DNA from: Zantedeschia hybrid cultivar
Taxonomy: Eukaryota > Streptophyta > Magnoliopsida > Alismatales > Araceae
Assembly (NCBI GenBank): GCA_030544215.1
Contig: JARZZO010000002.1
Location: 76,391,150-76,455,149 of the forward strand
Length of the DNA stretch: 64,000 nucleotides
Reading direction: 5' to 3'
The notes below the pieces were generated by a model that worked only from the letters and a program-made list of their open reading frames with translations, made no database searches and was not told where the DNA came from. The position numbers were made by a program, and so were the translations under genes. Position 1 is the first letter of the stretch, and the number at the start of each line of letters is the position of its first letter. Below, piece by piece: positions 45,305 through 56,816 of the stretch.

Positions 45305-45435
45305 GGAGAGAACACTACCTCGCCCAGGGTGGAGTGGACGGCGATGGTGGTGGCTCGGTTCGCGCTACGGGTTCCAACCGAGTCGCCGGTTTCCCACGCT
45401 CCCGCTGATGCCCCCCCTCTTATCATTTCTGAATA

Positions 45436-45810
45436 GAGTGATGCTTGCTTCACCGTCTGATCCAGCGGATCCGACGGCATGCAGCAGGTTGTTTTTGTTC
45501 TTTCGGTTTCTTGATAGATTTTTTTTTTCAATTTTTTAAAAAAATCTGATCAAAAATTAGATGGTACAGTCGGAGAGCTCAGATCAATCCTAAGTCGGTT
45601 ATATATTTTTTAAAAAAAAAATTATACACTCAAAAAAAAACATACAACCGACTTAGGGTCGACCCGAACTTTCCGACTATACCGTTGAATTTTTTGATTG
45701 GACGTTTAAAATAAAATTTAAAAATCCAACAAAAGAAAAGTAAAAAAACTAAAACAACCTAATGCACACCGTGACAGCGCTGCGTTACTGCAGTACAGCA
45801 AACATTACTC
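45436..45810. mobile_element. MITE, 9-bp TSD family, copy B
   Basis: 375 bp, ends GAGTGATGCTTGC and the inverse of GAGTAATGTTTGCTG. Flanking 9-mers TTCTGAATA (45427-45435) and TTCTAAATG (45811-45819), 7 of 9 identical. It lies about 130 bases upstream of the ATG of the DnaJ-like gene, so in or beside its promoter or 5' leader. Confidence 0.65.
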
Positions 45811-45819
45811 TTCTAAATG

Positions 45820-46634
45820 ATAGGTCCAAAAGTTGCATAAGATTTAACTTCCGATCCAAAAACTTAATGGTGGGAGACATGCTGTTAACGTTACCATGAT
45901 GAAATGATCATAATGCCCTCTAAACAGTTGAATTTAACTTTCAATCTATTGGAAACTAATGCCATATTTGGTGCAGCTTTCATTTGGAAACACTTCTGTA
46001 TTTTTATTTAGTTATTTTTTATGAAAGTCATTTGATTTTAAAAGTCATTTATGTGATATTTTTCTTGTGTTTTACCTTCCAACCAAAAATTACAAAGGGA
46101 GAACTTCCAAAATTAGAGAAAAAGTGAAATTGTTACGAGAGAGTGACTTTTGTAACAAATTAAAATTAGTTGTAATCTCTCCCTTTCAACTCATTCTATG
46201 TACAAAGTGAAAGTTAAAAGTAACTTTCAAGTATAAGTTTTTCCAACACGCCTTAACTTCCTATCTATACAAATTTAACTTCCAACCCACACAATCTTAC
46301 ATCCGGTCCATACTCACCCCCATGGTCTCTGCATATTCACTGAGACTTCGTTCTCTTGGTGCCTATTCTGATTTGCCCCAACTTTCTGTACTTTATCCCT
46401 GAACACATTTAACGGGCAAGTGCAGCAATTGCTGGAAGTTTAAATGAGCCTTGCTGTTCGTATGTCTATATGCTAGTGCAACAAATAGGCAAGTAGACAA
46501 GTAACCACTAGAGCCAATCGTATGTCTATATGATACCTTAATTAAATCGCCAACTTCACGAGTAAGACAGAGAGAGGTGGGTAGAGCTTTTAGTCCAAAA
46601 TCTCAAGGTTGGCCAGACTTCAGACTATATCTAT
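45820..46634. other. Intergenic, no gene recognised
   Basis: AT-rich DNA between two copies of the same MITE family. No open frame with a family motif and no RNA gene pattern were seen. Confidence 0.4.
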
Positions 46635-46978
46635 GAGTTATGTTTGCTACTGCTGAGTTACTACAGTGGGTTCAAAAAATATATATTTTTAATATTTTTT
46701 TAAGTGGCTCTTGAGATGTTCTACACATATGTATAGGCCCATCTTCAAAAATTAAAAACTATTATTAGGCTCGACCCATTAACTACTATTTTTACTATTT
46801 ATTAGGACTCGATTTTTAAAAATTTTAGATTTTTTTAGACCATCCGATCAGAAATTGACCTATACGACGTGTAGGGCACCTCGGAGCCCACCTTAAAAAA
46901 ATATTAAAAATAATTATTTTAACCTATTATACTGACCTTCAGTACAACACTAAGGATCAGTGCAACAAACATAACTCG
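46635..46978. mobile_element. MITE, 9-bp TSD family, copy C
   Basis: 344 bp with ends GAGTTATGTTTGC and the inverse of CGAGTTATGTTTGTTGC, flanked by a perfect 9-bp duplication TATATCTAT (46626-46634 and 46979-46987). It carries the family blocks 'gaccatccgatcag' and 'gtagggcacctcggagccc'. Confidence 0.75.
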
Positions 46979-47128
46979 TATATCTATATGCAACAATATA
47001 TTAATGGACAGGTGGAGAAGTAACCAGATGATTTGATCGGCACCTTTCCCCTTTTTAGATATGTTTCTTTATTATACTAATTGAATTCCTCAGGCACAAG
47101 AAGGTGAATGCGGCATATGTGTCAAAAA

Positions 47129-49347
47129 TGTTGCCCAACTATGTATAACCCAAAGGGGGGTAAATGAATTTCTAAAAGAAATTAAAATTAGTTTGAAATA
47201 AAAGTGCAGAAATAAAAAGGTAATTGGACAAAAGGAGGAAGAGACAAGGAACAAGCACACAGTGAACACAAAGATCTATACTGGTTCGATTTATCTAGAC
47301 TTATATCTAGTCCCCAAGCAATCTCATAAAATTTCTACTACACAAGGTACAAATCCCTTGTCGGTTTAACAAGAGCACCATGCACTCCAACATGTCTTCT
47401 CTTTTAACTAAAGAGGAACGAATCACCATGCATGTCAAGCAGGTCTTTCCTTTCAATAAAGGAGAACAAATCACCATGCACTCTAGGCAGGTCTTCTCTT
47501 CTAAAGTCAAGAAGAGGAACATAACAAGCACAATATATAAAGTGTACAGAAATACCTCTTGATAGACTGATATACAATGAAAATAAAAAACACAAATCAA
47601 AACTAATAATTATTGTAATGAAAATACAGTATTTGATCTTACTGAAGGCTCGAAAGCTAATAGTGTGCAATGAACTTGAAGCTTTCTCTCTCTTAGGTTG
47701 TCTCTTAAATATTAAGAAGGCCTTTTTGATATAGCAATGGAAGCCTTCTTCTTTTCTAGTAGAACTCTTTTTCTTTTTCTTCTAAATCTCTCTGTATCTT
47801 TGTATTTCTCTTTCTATCTTCCTATTATTCTTCTGCAGCTCAAATTGCAGGGTATATAAATTATCTTCAAAATTTATCTGTTAGATAGCAAGAAAGGATC
47901 TATTAGACAAGGGTTTCTCGCTGAGTCTAATGTTTGAATTTCTTCAAATAAATAAGAATTTTTCTGCTTTCCAAAAACTTCTTATTAACTAGGTAGTTGC
48001 AGTCTAGAGCACTCAGGTACAACCTCAGACTCGTTAGTAAACTTCCTATTAAGAACTAGAAATAAAAAGTTATACTAAAAAGGCAACTAAACTTTTTCAA
48101 CCTAGTCCGTCATATAGCAGAAAATCAAATATATAATAGTAAAAGATTCTAGAAAGTTAAACAGCCCAAAAAAGATGTCAAATAGAGATATAGAAATCCT
48201 CTCATGTTGACAATACAAAACAGAAAGAAGTATGCACAGTAGCCAACAAGGATTCTGTTACAGATCTAGTCAAACAGATCACGAGACTCGTTAAAGTGAA
48301 AGTACATATAAGAGTCCTTAGATTTGAATAGTAATCATTTAAGTAAATTGATTAGAAGCACAATTAATCCAAGTCAAAGGCGATTGCTAAAAACTTGTTA
48401 ATTGGAGTTATTTATAAAAGTTAATCAATTTTAGATCATAAAGATTATCAAAGTTCAGTTCAAGTCTCAAAATCGATTAAATTGAACATAGAAATCGATT
48501 AATCACAAGATGGTAATCGAAGTTTTAAGCAGTGAGAGTAATCGATTAATCATATACAAGTAATCGAAGCAAATATAGTTAAAATAATAATCGACTTAAG
48601 CTTAAAGCAGTAATCACAGTATCGTTTGATAAGGCTAATCGATTGATCAAAAACGATAATCGAAGTATAAAAATGATAATCGATTATATAGCTGTTAGAA
48701 CTAATCGATTAGATAGACATAAGTAATTGAAATGAGGACTCAGTAATCGATTTGAGTTCTAACATTAATCGAAATTGAAACTCAATCACATAATCGATTA
48801 GAAGTATAACAATAATCGAAGTGTAAACACGATAATCGATTATACATCTGTTAGAACTAAAGTTGAAGTGAGGACTTAATAATCGATTAGAGTTCTAATA
48901 TTAATCAAAATCGAAACTCAATCACGTAATCGATTACAAGTATATCGATAATCGAAGTGAACCGACTAATCAGAGTTGCGATTAAACACATAATTGATTG
49001 AAGTATAATCGAAGCTAATTGAACGATTAAGACTTCATCGATAATTGATTAAAAATATCTAATCAAATTAAAAATAGGATCGATTAACTTAGACAAACTT
49101 ATAAACAAAACATTATTCGATTAGTAATAGAAACTTAATCGATATGCCAGTTAAGTCTATAATCGATATGATCATAGAGCTCCTAGAATCGACTAAGTTC
49201 AGAACTGAACATGTAACTATGAAGCTGATAACATAAAAACTCATTTAAGTAAGTTACCAAAATAAATGTAAATAATATTTATTGCTAATATTTTCATTGT
49301 TTGTTATAACCAAAATATATGAGTAAAATAAAAACAAAAATTATTCA
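47129..49347 (-). repeat. LTR of copia element B, rich in AATCGATT
   Basis: 2219 bp; plus-strand ends TGTTGCCCAACTATG and AAATTATTCA. In element orientation it begins TGAATAATTTTTG, matching TGAGCAATTTTTG of the LTR at 27431. The stretch 48470-49000 holds about eleven exact AATCGATT octamers. Confidence 0.78.
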
Positions 49348-49476
49348 ATGATCTCCTCCTTTTTGGTAATGACAAAACTTCTTAAAATGCAAGAATACAA
49401 CACACAATATAAGCATATCACACATAGAGATGAAAGAACAATTTAGACATTATCTAATATCAGAAAACATGTCATA

Positions 49477-52150
49477 TGTAACGACCCGCCATCCTATGAC
49501 CGGGGACCCGGTCACTAAATGGATGTCGGCCCATTAACTGCGGGTTCACACCCGGATCTCACACAACACGTCTGGAGGAGTAAGTGCTAAACAAGGCTAA
49601 ATATGACAATCTCACGGACTACAAGGTAAGCAAGTGCGCAGGAAGGAAAATAATAGTGTCCGTATACAGTCCAACAATAATTACATGTCCAACAATTAAA
49701 TAAGTACAGGCAGAAGGAAGTACAACAACATCGGGGCATACCCCGGAACTAAGACAGCTGCTGGTCCGCACACCAAGAAGACACCACACTCCCGCTCGCC
49801 TCGAGGTCCACACCTGAAACCGCAGGGAGTGAGCCACACCATAAATGGGCTCAGTAGGGATCATTCGATCCCCCGCCTCCCACTCACACACCCACAAGTG
49901 TAACAACAGGAATATATGGCAATTAAGTAAAGCAGTAAACACAGCACCCAACTCTGATATGAAACGCACGGTAGCAGTATAACAAGAACCATTCTAAGTA
50001 ACCCGAAGAACCCAACACAGAGTCACGACTCACAGTCAAAGTCCACGAAGCGACTAAACCACACTGTCGACCGAAGTCGAACGTCGCCTCCCAACACTAC
50101 CACCACAGCTCACGCCTGTCCGCCCCCACAGTGTTCCGGAGCACTGTAGGGTGAGGCAGTAAGTCAAACTAGGACTAGCTGGACTCAGTGTACCGCCACT
50201 GCCAGCCACGTGTGCACACAAGCAGTCTAGACTACTGTCCTACCGTCCGGATTGCCTCCACGCTAGGCCTCAGCGCTTCAGGAGGGCCCTGGGGACCGGC
50301 GAACCCCCGTCAAGCCGAAGCTACAGGAACTACCCACAAACCCAACTCTCCCGGGCTGCGTCAGGCCAAGGGCTATAGGTACCACTCGTAACCTTGATCA
50401 AAGGTCACATCAGGCCCACTGGCTAAAGGGTAAACCAACTCCCACCAGAAACACCACCAGCTCCACAGCAAGAAACACGCCGGAAGCTGTCACGACAACC
50501 AAGGGAAACCCCGACCCGCTGAGACCAAACAACAACCCCTCGGATAGCCTACCAGCTACTCCGGCCCGACGGGCTCAAGGTGGTTCTGCTTGTCTCAGCC
50601 AAGGGTGAAACACAACAAGCACCACTCCACAGACACCATGACCATGTCCCTACCGGTCCATGGTGACGCACGTAAACCACAGTTAACCCGATCCACATTC
50701 GCATAACACGAACACGCATATAACATGAATCCAGTCGCACAGTAAACCTCAGTCTCAGTATACAACCCGAAACATGCATTAGAATCATCCCCCCGTGAAA
50801 CATGCACGAAATCACAGCATTAAGCATTCCTGTCTTGAATCGCGTCGACCGAGGTCGACGCCATTCAAGACCCTTAGACAGGTTTATTAGAAGCCCGATT
50901 TATCCTTAAAACGCGTCCACCTTTGAAGTCGCCATTTAAAACGCGTCTGGGTGTCTCGACGCCATTCAACCCAGAAATCCAGATTTCAGAACCATTAAAC
51001 GGGGGCATTTCCTGCCTAAATGGCGTCATGATGGCCCGACGTCCTTCTGAAAGGCGTCGTCCATCCATGACGTCATTTAGCGCAGAACCCCTAACTCAGG
51101 AAACCTCACACAGGAGGTTTCTGGCCTAAAACGCGTCGTACTGACCCGACGTCTTTCGGAAAAGCGTCGACCAGGTACGACGCTATTTAGCGCCAGAAGC
51201 CAGGTCTCCTGGTTCAACCCGAGGGCTTCACCCTTGAACCCCGGGCACCCCGAAAAGCCCCAAAACCAAAAGGGGAAGAAAAGAAGCCCAACCACATAAT
51301 CATGCTACGAATCCACGATCACAAACACCGCTATTCCCTCAAGGAAATCCCCTAAACATGCTCAATCTAGCCCCACACACGCCACATCACGCCGAAAGCA
51401 ACGAGCACACATGCAAGGTTTCGTCCCCCTACCGGTTCTCGAACTCCGCCAAGCTCCGTGCCGCCGTCCCGCCGCACCGCACACCGCCGCCGGTACCCTC
51501 GAGGACGCCGCCACTCCGCCGGGACGTCGGCCGCCGTCCGGAGAAGGGAACGCCGCGAAGGAATTGGTGGAGGTAGAGGTGAGAGGTAAGGAGGCTATGG
51601 AGTGGTTGGAAGAGGAAGAAGAGGAAGGGAAGGGAAGAAAATCGCCGGAGAGGGCGGAGAGAGCGAAGAGAGAGAGAGTGAAGGTGAGAATGAGGGAAAG
51701 AAAGGGAGGCTCGCGGGGTCAACTAGAATTCCGCTAAAACGCGTCGATCGAGGTAGACGCCAATCAGTCTGACAGGACGGCCGTACTGACACCGCTCTGA
51801 AACGCGTCGCCCGCCGCGGACGCCGTTCAGACGACAAGACAGGCCGTACTGACAACGCTCTGGCGCCGTACCCCGACACCGCAGGTGTCGCAGTCTGAAA
51901 CGCGTCGACCGAGCTGGACGCCGTTCAGACAAATCTGACAGGGGCCGTACTCTCGCGGCCCGAAACCCGCCCACGTGGCGCAACAACCAGCAGACCTAAA
52001 TGGCGTCCACACAACCTGACGCCTTTTGAAAGGCGTCGAGCAGTGCTGACGCCATTCAGTCAGCAATCACAAGACCCCCCACAGGGTCCAAACCAAGGGT
52101 TCCGACCCGAACCCGACCCGAAAACCGAACCCGAAATCTCAGTCATTACA
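49477..52150 (+). mobile_element. 2.67-kb solo LTR, probably Ty3/gypsy
   Basis: Starts TGTAACGACCCG and ends CATTACA, with a perfect 5-bp duplication TCATA (49472-49476 and 52151-52155). It is far more GC-rich than its surroundings. No gag or pol domain lies inside and no second LTR end is seen, so it is a solo LTR. The length and TGTAACGACCC start suggest a gypsy (Tekay/Del-like) family. Open frames in 51411-51986 come from base composition. Confidence 0.85.
50833..52060 (+). repeat. Array of about twelve related hairpins within the solo LTR
   Basis: Units of about 30-38 bp share the form TRAAAYGCGTC - 8 to 14 bases - GACGYCATTCA, whose arms pair. The best is 50833-50870, with 18-base arms (TCTTGAATCGCGTCGACC) and one mismatch. 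Others lie near 50905, 50937, 51018, 51048, 51127, 51160, 51735, 51798, 51896, 51996 and 52027. Some occur as back-to-back pairs. Confidence 0.8.
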
Positions 52151-52155
52151 TCATA

Positions 52156-53929
52156 CATAGAAATAAAATCGCGTTACATGATACTAGTCTCCCCCTGTTT
52201 ATATTAACAAGAAATTTAAAATGGAGGAGGAACTATATTTCTCCTCCTTTTGTGTTAACAGACAATGTGCAGTATGTTTTTAGAAAAATGTAAAATGTTG
52301 GATAGACTATATTTCTCTTCCTTTTTGTTAATCACCCAAAATAGAGAAGTAAGAAGAGAGAGAGAGATGATCATAGGCATTGTATGAAGAATTCAAGAAA
52401 TTTTCACATGAAGCAATAAGCAGCAAAGGGAACATAAAGTTATCTTTATTAAATGAATGATATAGATTTACATAAACATTGCTCCCACTATGGATCTATA
52501 AGAAGGAAAAATAGCAAAACAAAATACAAAAGAATTTGATGTCCAAAAAGAATCGAGTGGAAAGAACTTGTGCATCAGTAATAATGATGCAAACTCTCTC
52601 TCCTCTTGGCCACTTACTCCCCCTCACTTTGTGGCTCCTTCTCTAGTGAGTTTCTTGGCCTATATTTTCTCTAAATACAGCTTATTGTTGTTGTTCTTTC
52701 TGTTATGTCTACGAAGAAAGTTCTTCACTTTGTTGGTGGCAGAATATAATATGAACATATAGCATTCACTTAGGAAAGGTGAAGCTTCCATTCTCACCAT
52801 CCTAATGTTGGAATGTGTGAGACCCTTCACCAAAATATCGGGATTGTTTATGGAGGAACTCACCAACAAGGGTGAGAATAAAAATTCTATTTGGATGGTG
52901 TGGAGAGACTGCTTAGAGGTACTCAGTAGAGAGCCGTTTGCCAGTAAGGACGAGTTCTTCCAAAGCTGGTTGAGGTAGATTTCATTTGCTCTATGGCCTT
53001 TACTCTACACACATCCAGAAGTACAACAGAATCTCATCGGGGTAGAACACCAAACATCGGAGGACAAATCTATAGGATTGGTGGATAGGATTCAAGGATT
53101 ACTGAAGGTAGAAGAGAAAGAAGAATAGCTTCTCCAAAAACTGAAGGAGAAAGCGAGTTCAGGGATGTTGTCAAAGTTGAAATGCAAGTGACAATGGAGT
53201 TAAGCTACTCAGACTTTTTTCATAGAGCAAGGAAACTCAAAGAGAATAATATTCTCATACGAGTTGGTCATAAGAAAGAAGAGGTGAAAAGAAATGATAT
53301 AGACTAAATAGGTGAGAGTACTCTTGTCAGTTGGTCAAAAAGTGAGTTACTGACTTGCTGTTAGATTTGATAAGTCAGAAGGATTTTGATAGACATAGGA
53401 TGAAAGGACACCGACTACTTCTGGTGTCATAATCGATTAATCAGTAGACCATAACCGAAGAAAGGAGTAATCAATTACAGAACAAACTATAATGGAATAG
53501 AAGCGACATCTATAATTGATTAATGAGGTCATAATCAATTAAGTGAACATATCGATTAATGAACAGTATCGATTAAAGGTAGGACATCGATTAATAGACA
53601 ACAAAAGTAATCGATTTGCTGAGGAAATCAATTAAGGTGGAACATCGATTAGCAAAAAATCAATTATCAAACTACTAATAGATAATAGATTAACTTCAAA
53701 GTGATTAAGCACAAATTAATGAATAGAGAGTTAATCGATTAAGGATTTTAAATTGCATCGATTAAGAGTTCTTAATTAGAGAAGCGATTAAGGTAGTGAT
53801 TAAGTCAACAAATGAATCGATTAATAAGGAGATTTTAATTAAGCAGATAGAAGTGATCAACATATTCATACCTTTAAGAGTCTTTCCATATTTTTTTATT
53901 ATTTGAATTAATTAATATCCTCACAAATT
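52156..53929 (-). other. Non-pol region of copia element B
   Basis: Lies between RNase H and the 3' LTR of element B. It has T/C-rich polypurine-like blocks (rc) near 52190 and 52240, no recognised protein, and a second AATCGATT-rich patch at 53430-53830. SIRE-type elements may carry an extra open reading frame here; I could not identify one. Confidence 0.45.
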
Positions 53930-55190
53930 GCACGTACCCAATTCTCTTCTGATAGACGTAAATCTATCTTCAGGAGGAGTTTTGTGAAGATATCAGCTAG
54001 TTGATGTTCAGTATCAACCAAATTCATATTAATACTACTATTTGTTATATGGTCTCTAATAAAAATGATATATGACCTCAATGTGCTGGGTTCTAGAATG
54101 CTGCATTATATTCTTTATTAGGTTAATAGCACTAGTGTTATCACACATTATTAGAATTGCATCCAGTTTGAATCTAAAGTCCTCAATTTGATACTTGATC
54201 CACGACAGCTGAGCATAGCAACTTCCAACTATAGAATTTTGCTTCTTGGAGGACTATGAGATTAGGCAATCTACAAGAAATCGACAAGTACAACTGGTAC
54301 TTTTTCTATTTATCTTGCAACCAGCATAGTCAGCATCAAAATATCCAAGCAAATCGAAATCACATCCTCTAAGATACCAAACTCATAATTCACTGGTACC
54401 AACTAGATATCTAAAGATTCGTTTGACACTGGTCAAATGAGATTCTTTAGGATCAACTTGAAACCTAGCACACATACATATCCTAAATAAAATATCTGAT
54501 CTACAAGTAGCTAAATATAGTAGGGATCCTATCATACCTCTCTAGATGTTTTAATCTACACTTTTATGTTGAGAATCTACGTCCAGTTTGGTAGAGGTGC
54601 TCATGAGAGTTGTTAAAGCCTTAGCTTTGTCAAAGCCATACTTTTTTAGTAGATCCTTTATGTACTTGGTTTAACAAATGTGAATTCCTTCTTTCAGTTG
54701 TTTGATTTATAGTCTAAGGAAGTAGCTTAGTTCCTCCATTAGGATCATCTCAATTTTTTTCTGTATTAATTTTTTAAATTTCTTGCAAAGAGATTCATTA
54801 GTTGCTCCAAAAATAATATCATATGCATATATGTGAACTATTAAAGTCTCTTTTTCATTATTCTAAATAAATAAAGTGTTATCCACTTTGCCTCCAGTGA
54901 AACCATGATGGATGAGAAAGACACTTAGTCTTTCATACCAAACTCTAGTAACTTGTTTTAGACCATACAGTGCCTTACGCAATTTGAAAACATAGTTTGG
55001 TAAAGCATAATCTTCAAAACCTGGAGGTCGTTCAACATAAACATCCTCCTTTATAAAATCATTTAAAAATACACTTTTAACGTCAATTTGAAATAGTTTT
55101 AAATTAAATACATATGAATATGCAAGTAGAATCTGAATTGCCTCAAGCCTAGCCACTGAGACATAGGTTTCATCGCAGTCATATCTATTA
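53930..55190 (-). pseudogene. Copia RT and RNase H of element B
   Basis: RT pieces in 55156-54863 include VARLEAIQILL, DVKSVFLN, PPGFEDYALPNYVFKL and YGLKQVTRVWYERL. RNase H pieces in other frames between 54370 and 53930 include DLLGYFDADYAGC, IMCDNTSAINL and EHQLADIFTK. Several stops. The YVDD active-site stretch is not intact in one frame. Confidence 0.8.
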
Positions 55191-56816
55191 AACTTGAAAA
55201 GAAAGCATTACATTTACCATAATATTTTTAAAGTGTTTGAATCAAGATCATGTGTTTTCTTCATAGTTGAAATATAATTTGATCTAAAAGTAATTTAACA
55301 CTCAAGTTTTAGTAGAGCATTTCCACATGCACTTTATCTAGTAAAAACAAAGAGAGTATGTTACTATATTGTGTTGGCATTGCCTCACACTTATACCATG
55401 TTATTTTTTTTTGTCTTATTTAAAAATGTAAGTTAAAATCAAATGACAAAGAGTGGAAAGATTTGGAAACATTTTTTTTTTTATTAGGGTGGCACAGCGG
55501 TTACAGCCAAGGGAGCACCAACTCAAAGAGTTGGGTTCGAATCATCTGATAAACAGAGATTTTAGCACAAGCTCTACCTAAAGGGCAAATATTCTGCCAT
55601 CTGGTGAAAATTTCATGGGATATAAAACCTGCCCGTCCAAACAACCTGACGAGGGGTGAAGCCGCGACCTCCCCCTTGTAGGGGGAGAAACGTGTCCACT
55701 GCGCTACTCGCGCTAGACAAGATTTGAAAATATATGAAACACATCATCTCATGCTTGTCTAATGTGGGATCAACCAAAGTAACAATTTTTTTAAATATTA
55801 TTAGAAAAGGTATAGCTAATATTCAACTTATTAGCTAATCTCTTTCCTTGTGTTCCTCTTTGGCAAGTCTAACACTCTTTTTTTATTTGGATGATGACAT
55901 AAGCCAATTACCTTCAAACTCATAAGGCAATCATGAACAAGGATAGATTTATAAACAAGACTAAAGTTGCATATATATCTTGACAATGATCAAAATTTCA
56001 TATTTGCTGACTATATCAACATACATGCGGTAGACACAGAAACTTGTTGTATCTACAAGGGACGCAAATGGTAACTGATAATCTGATTATTCAACCAAAC
56101 TTATAAGATAGTTAATGGATAGTTTTTTCTAAACTAATATATAATGTTTTCTAAACTAATATACATAATGGATAAAATAATAGATGTAATCTTTTTTGGA
56201 CCATGCAAATAGTACATTGACAATCTAATTACTCGACCAATTATTAGTTTATAGGTCAATAAATGGATATACTTTTTAAACTGATAGCATAGTAGATAAG
56301 GCCATAGATTCACTTTAGATCCATACTAAATCCGACAATTTGGATCCATAGTGCGTGTAAGATATATAATTTTTGTTTTATGTACAATCATTATTAAAAA
56401 GTGCAATTATGCCTACAATTTTCACCATTGGTCCTCTACTCAATTATAACATCATTACTGACAACTGACTATAGACATTTTAAATCATTTTGCTACAAAG
56501 CTATTGAACACATACAAACTACATCTACCACATGTACAAGTATACATCCAATTATGTGCACAACCTTAGGATAAAGAACCGCGTCTTATTTAACTATATC
56601 TTGACTACTAAATATGAAATAATGGGCACATTAGAAAATCCACTTTATTGAAATTTTGGTCATTTCTTATCCTTGATTAGACCCTATAATATGTTTCAAG
56701 ATCAAGATTTCGATCTTGATGGATTGAGGAAATGAATCAGCTTGGTTCTTTAACTATTATCTTTTTTCGATGTGAACTCTATGTTTGCTTTAAATTAATC
56801 TCCTTTGGCTTCTCCA
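55191..56816. other. Intergenic, no gene recognised
   Basis: AT-rich region between copia element B and the end of the MYB-CC gene. It contains the SINE at 55470-55718 and otherwise no recognisable feature. Confidence 0.45.
55470..55718 (-). mobile_element. SINE with tRNA-like sequence at both ends
   Basis: 249 bp flanked by AAGATTTGGAAA (55458-55469) and AAGATTTGAAAA (55719-55730), 11 of 12 identical. On the minus strand it starts with a tRNA-like head (tagcgcagtggacacg, then ggtcgcggcttcaccc) and ends in a run of A (plus-strand T-run about 55472-55482). The tail half contains another tRNA-like stretch in the opposite orientation (plus strand ggcacagcggttacagcc, gttgggttcgaatcatc). Confidence 0.75.

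Larger units (their letters stand above)
47129..55190 (-). mobile_element. Copia element B, 3' half only, with nested solo LTR
   Basis: Minus strand from right: reverse transcriptase 55156-54863 (ARLEAIQILLA, QIDVKSVFLN, KALYGLKQVTRVW), RNase H about 54370-53930 (DADYAGC, ADIFTKLLL), about 1.8 kb of non-pol DNA, a polypurine tract (rc of ctcctccttttt, 49354-49365) and the 3' LTR 47129-49347. Everything upstream of RT is missing. The solo LTR 49477-52150 is inserted between RNase H and the LTR. Multiple stops. Related to element A at 27431-32115. Confidence 0.85.

Noticed and set aside
45070..45540. Plus-strand ORFs at the start of the DnaJ-like gene
   Set aside because: They are antisense shadows of the GC-rich first exon and its leader; no family motif.
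51411..51986. Arg/Glu/Ser-rich ORFs on both strands
   Set aside because: They lie within the solo LTR and reflect composition; no retroelement or host motif.
27431..55190. A single copia element split by an inversion between 32115 and 55190
   Set aside because: The proposed outer flanks do not match, the two LTRs look substantially diverged, and more than 1 kb of pol is missing at the junction.
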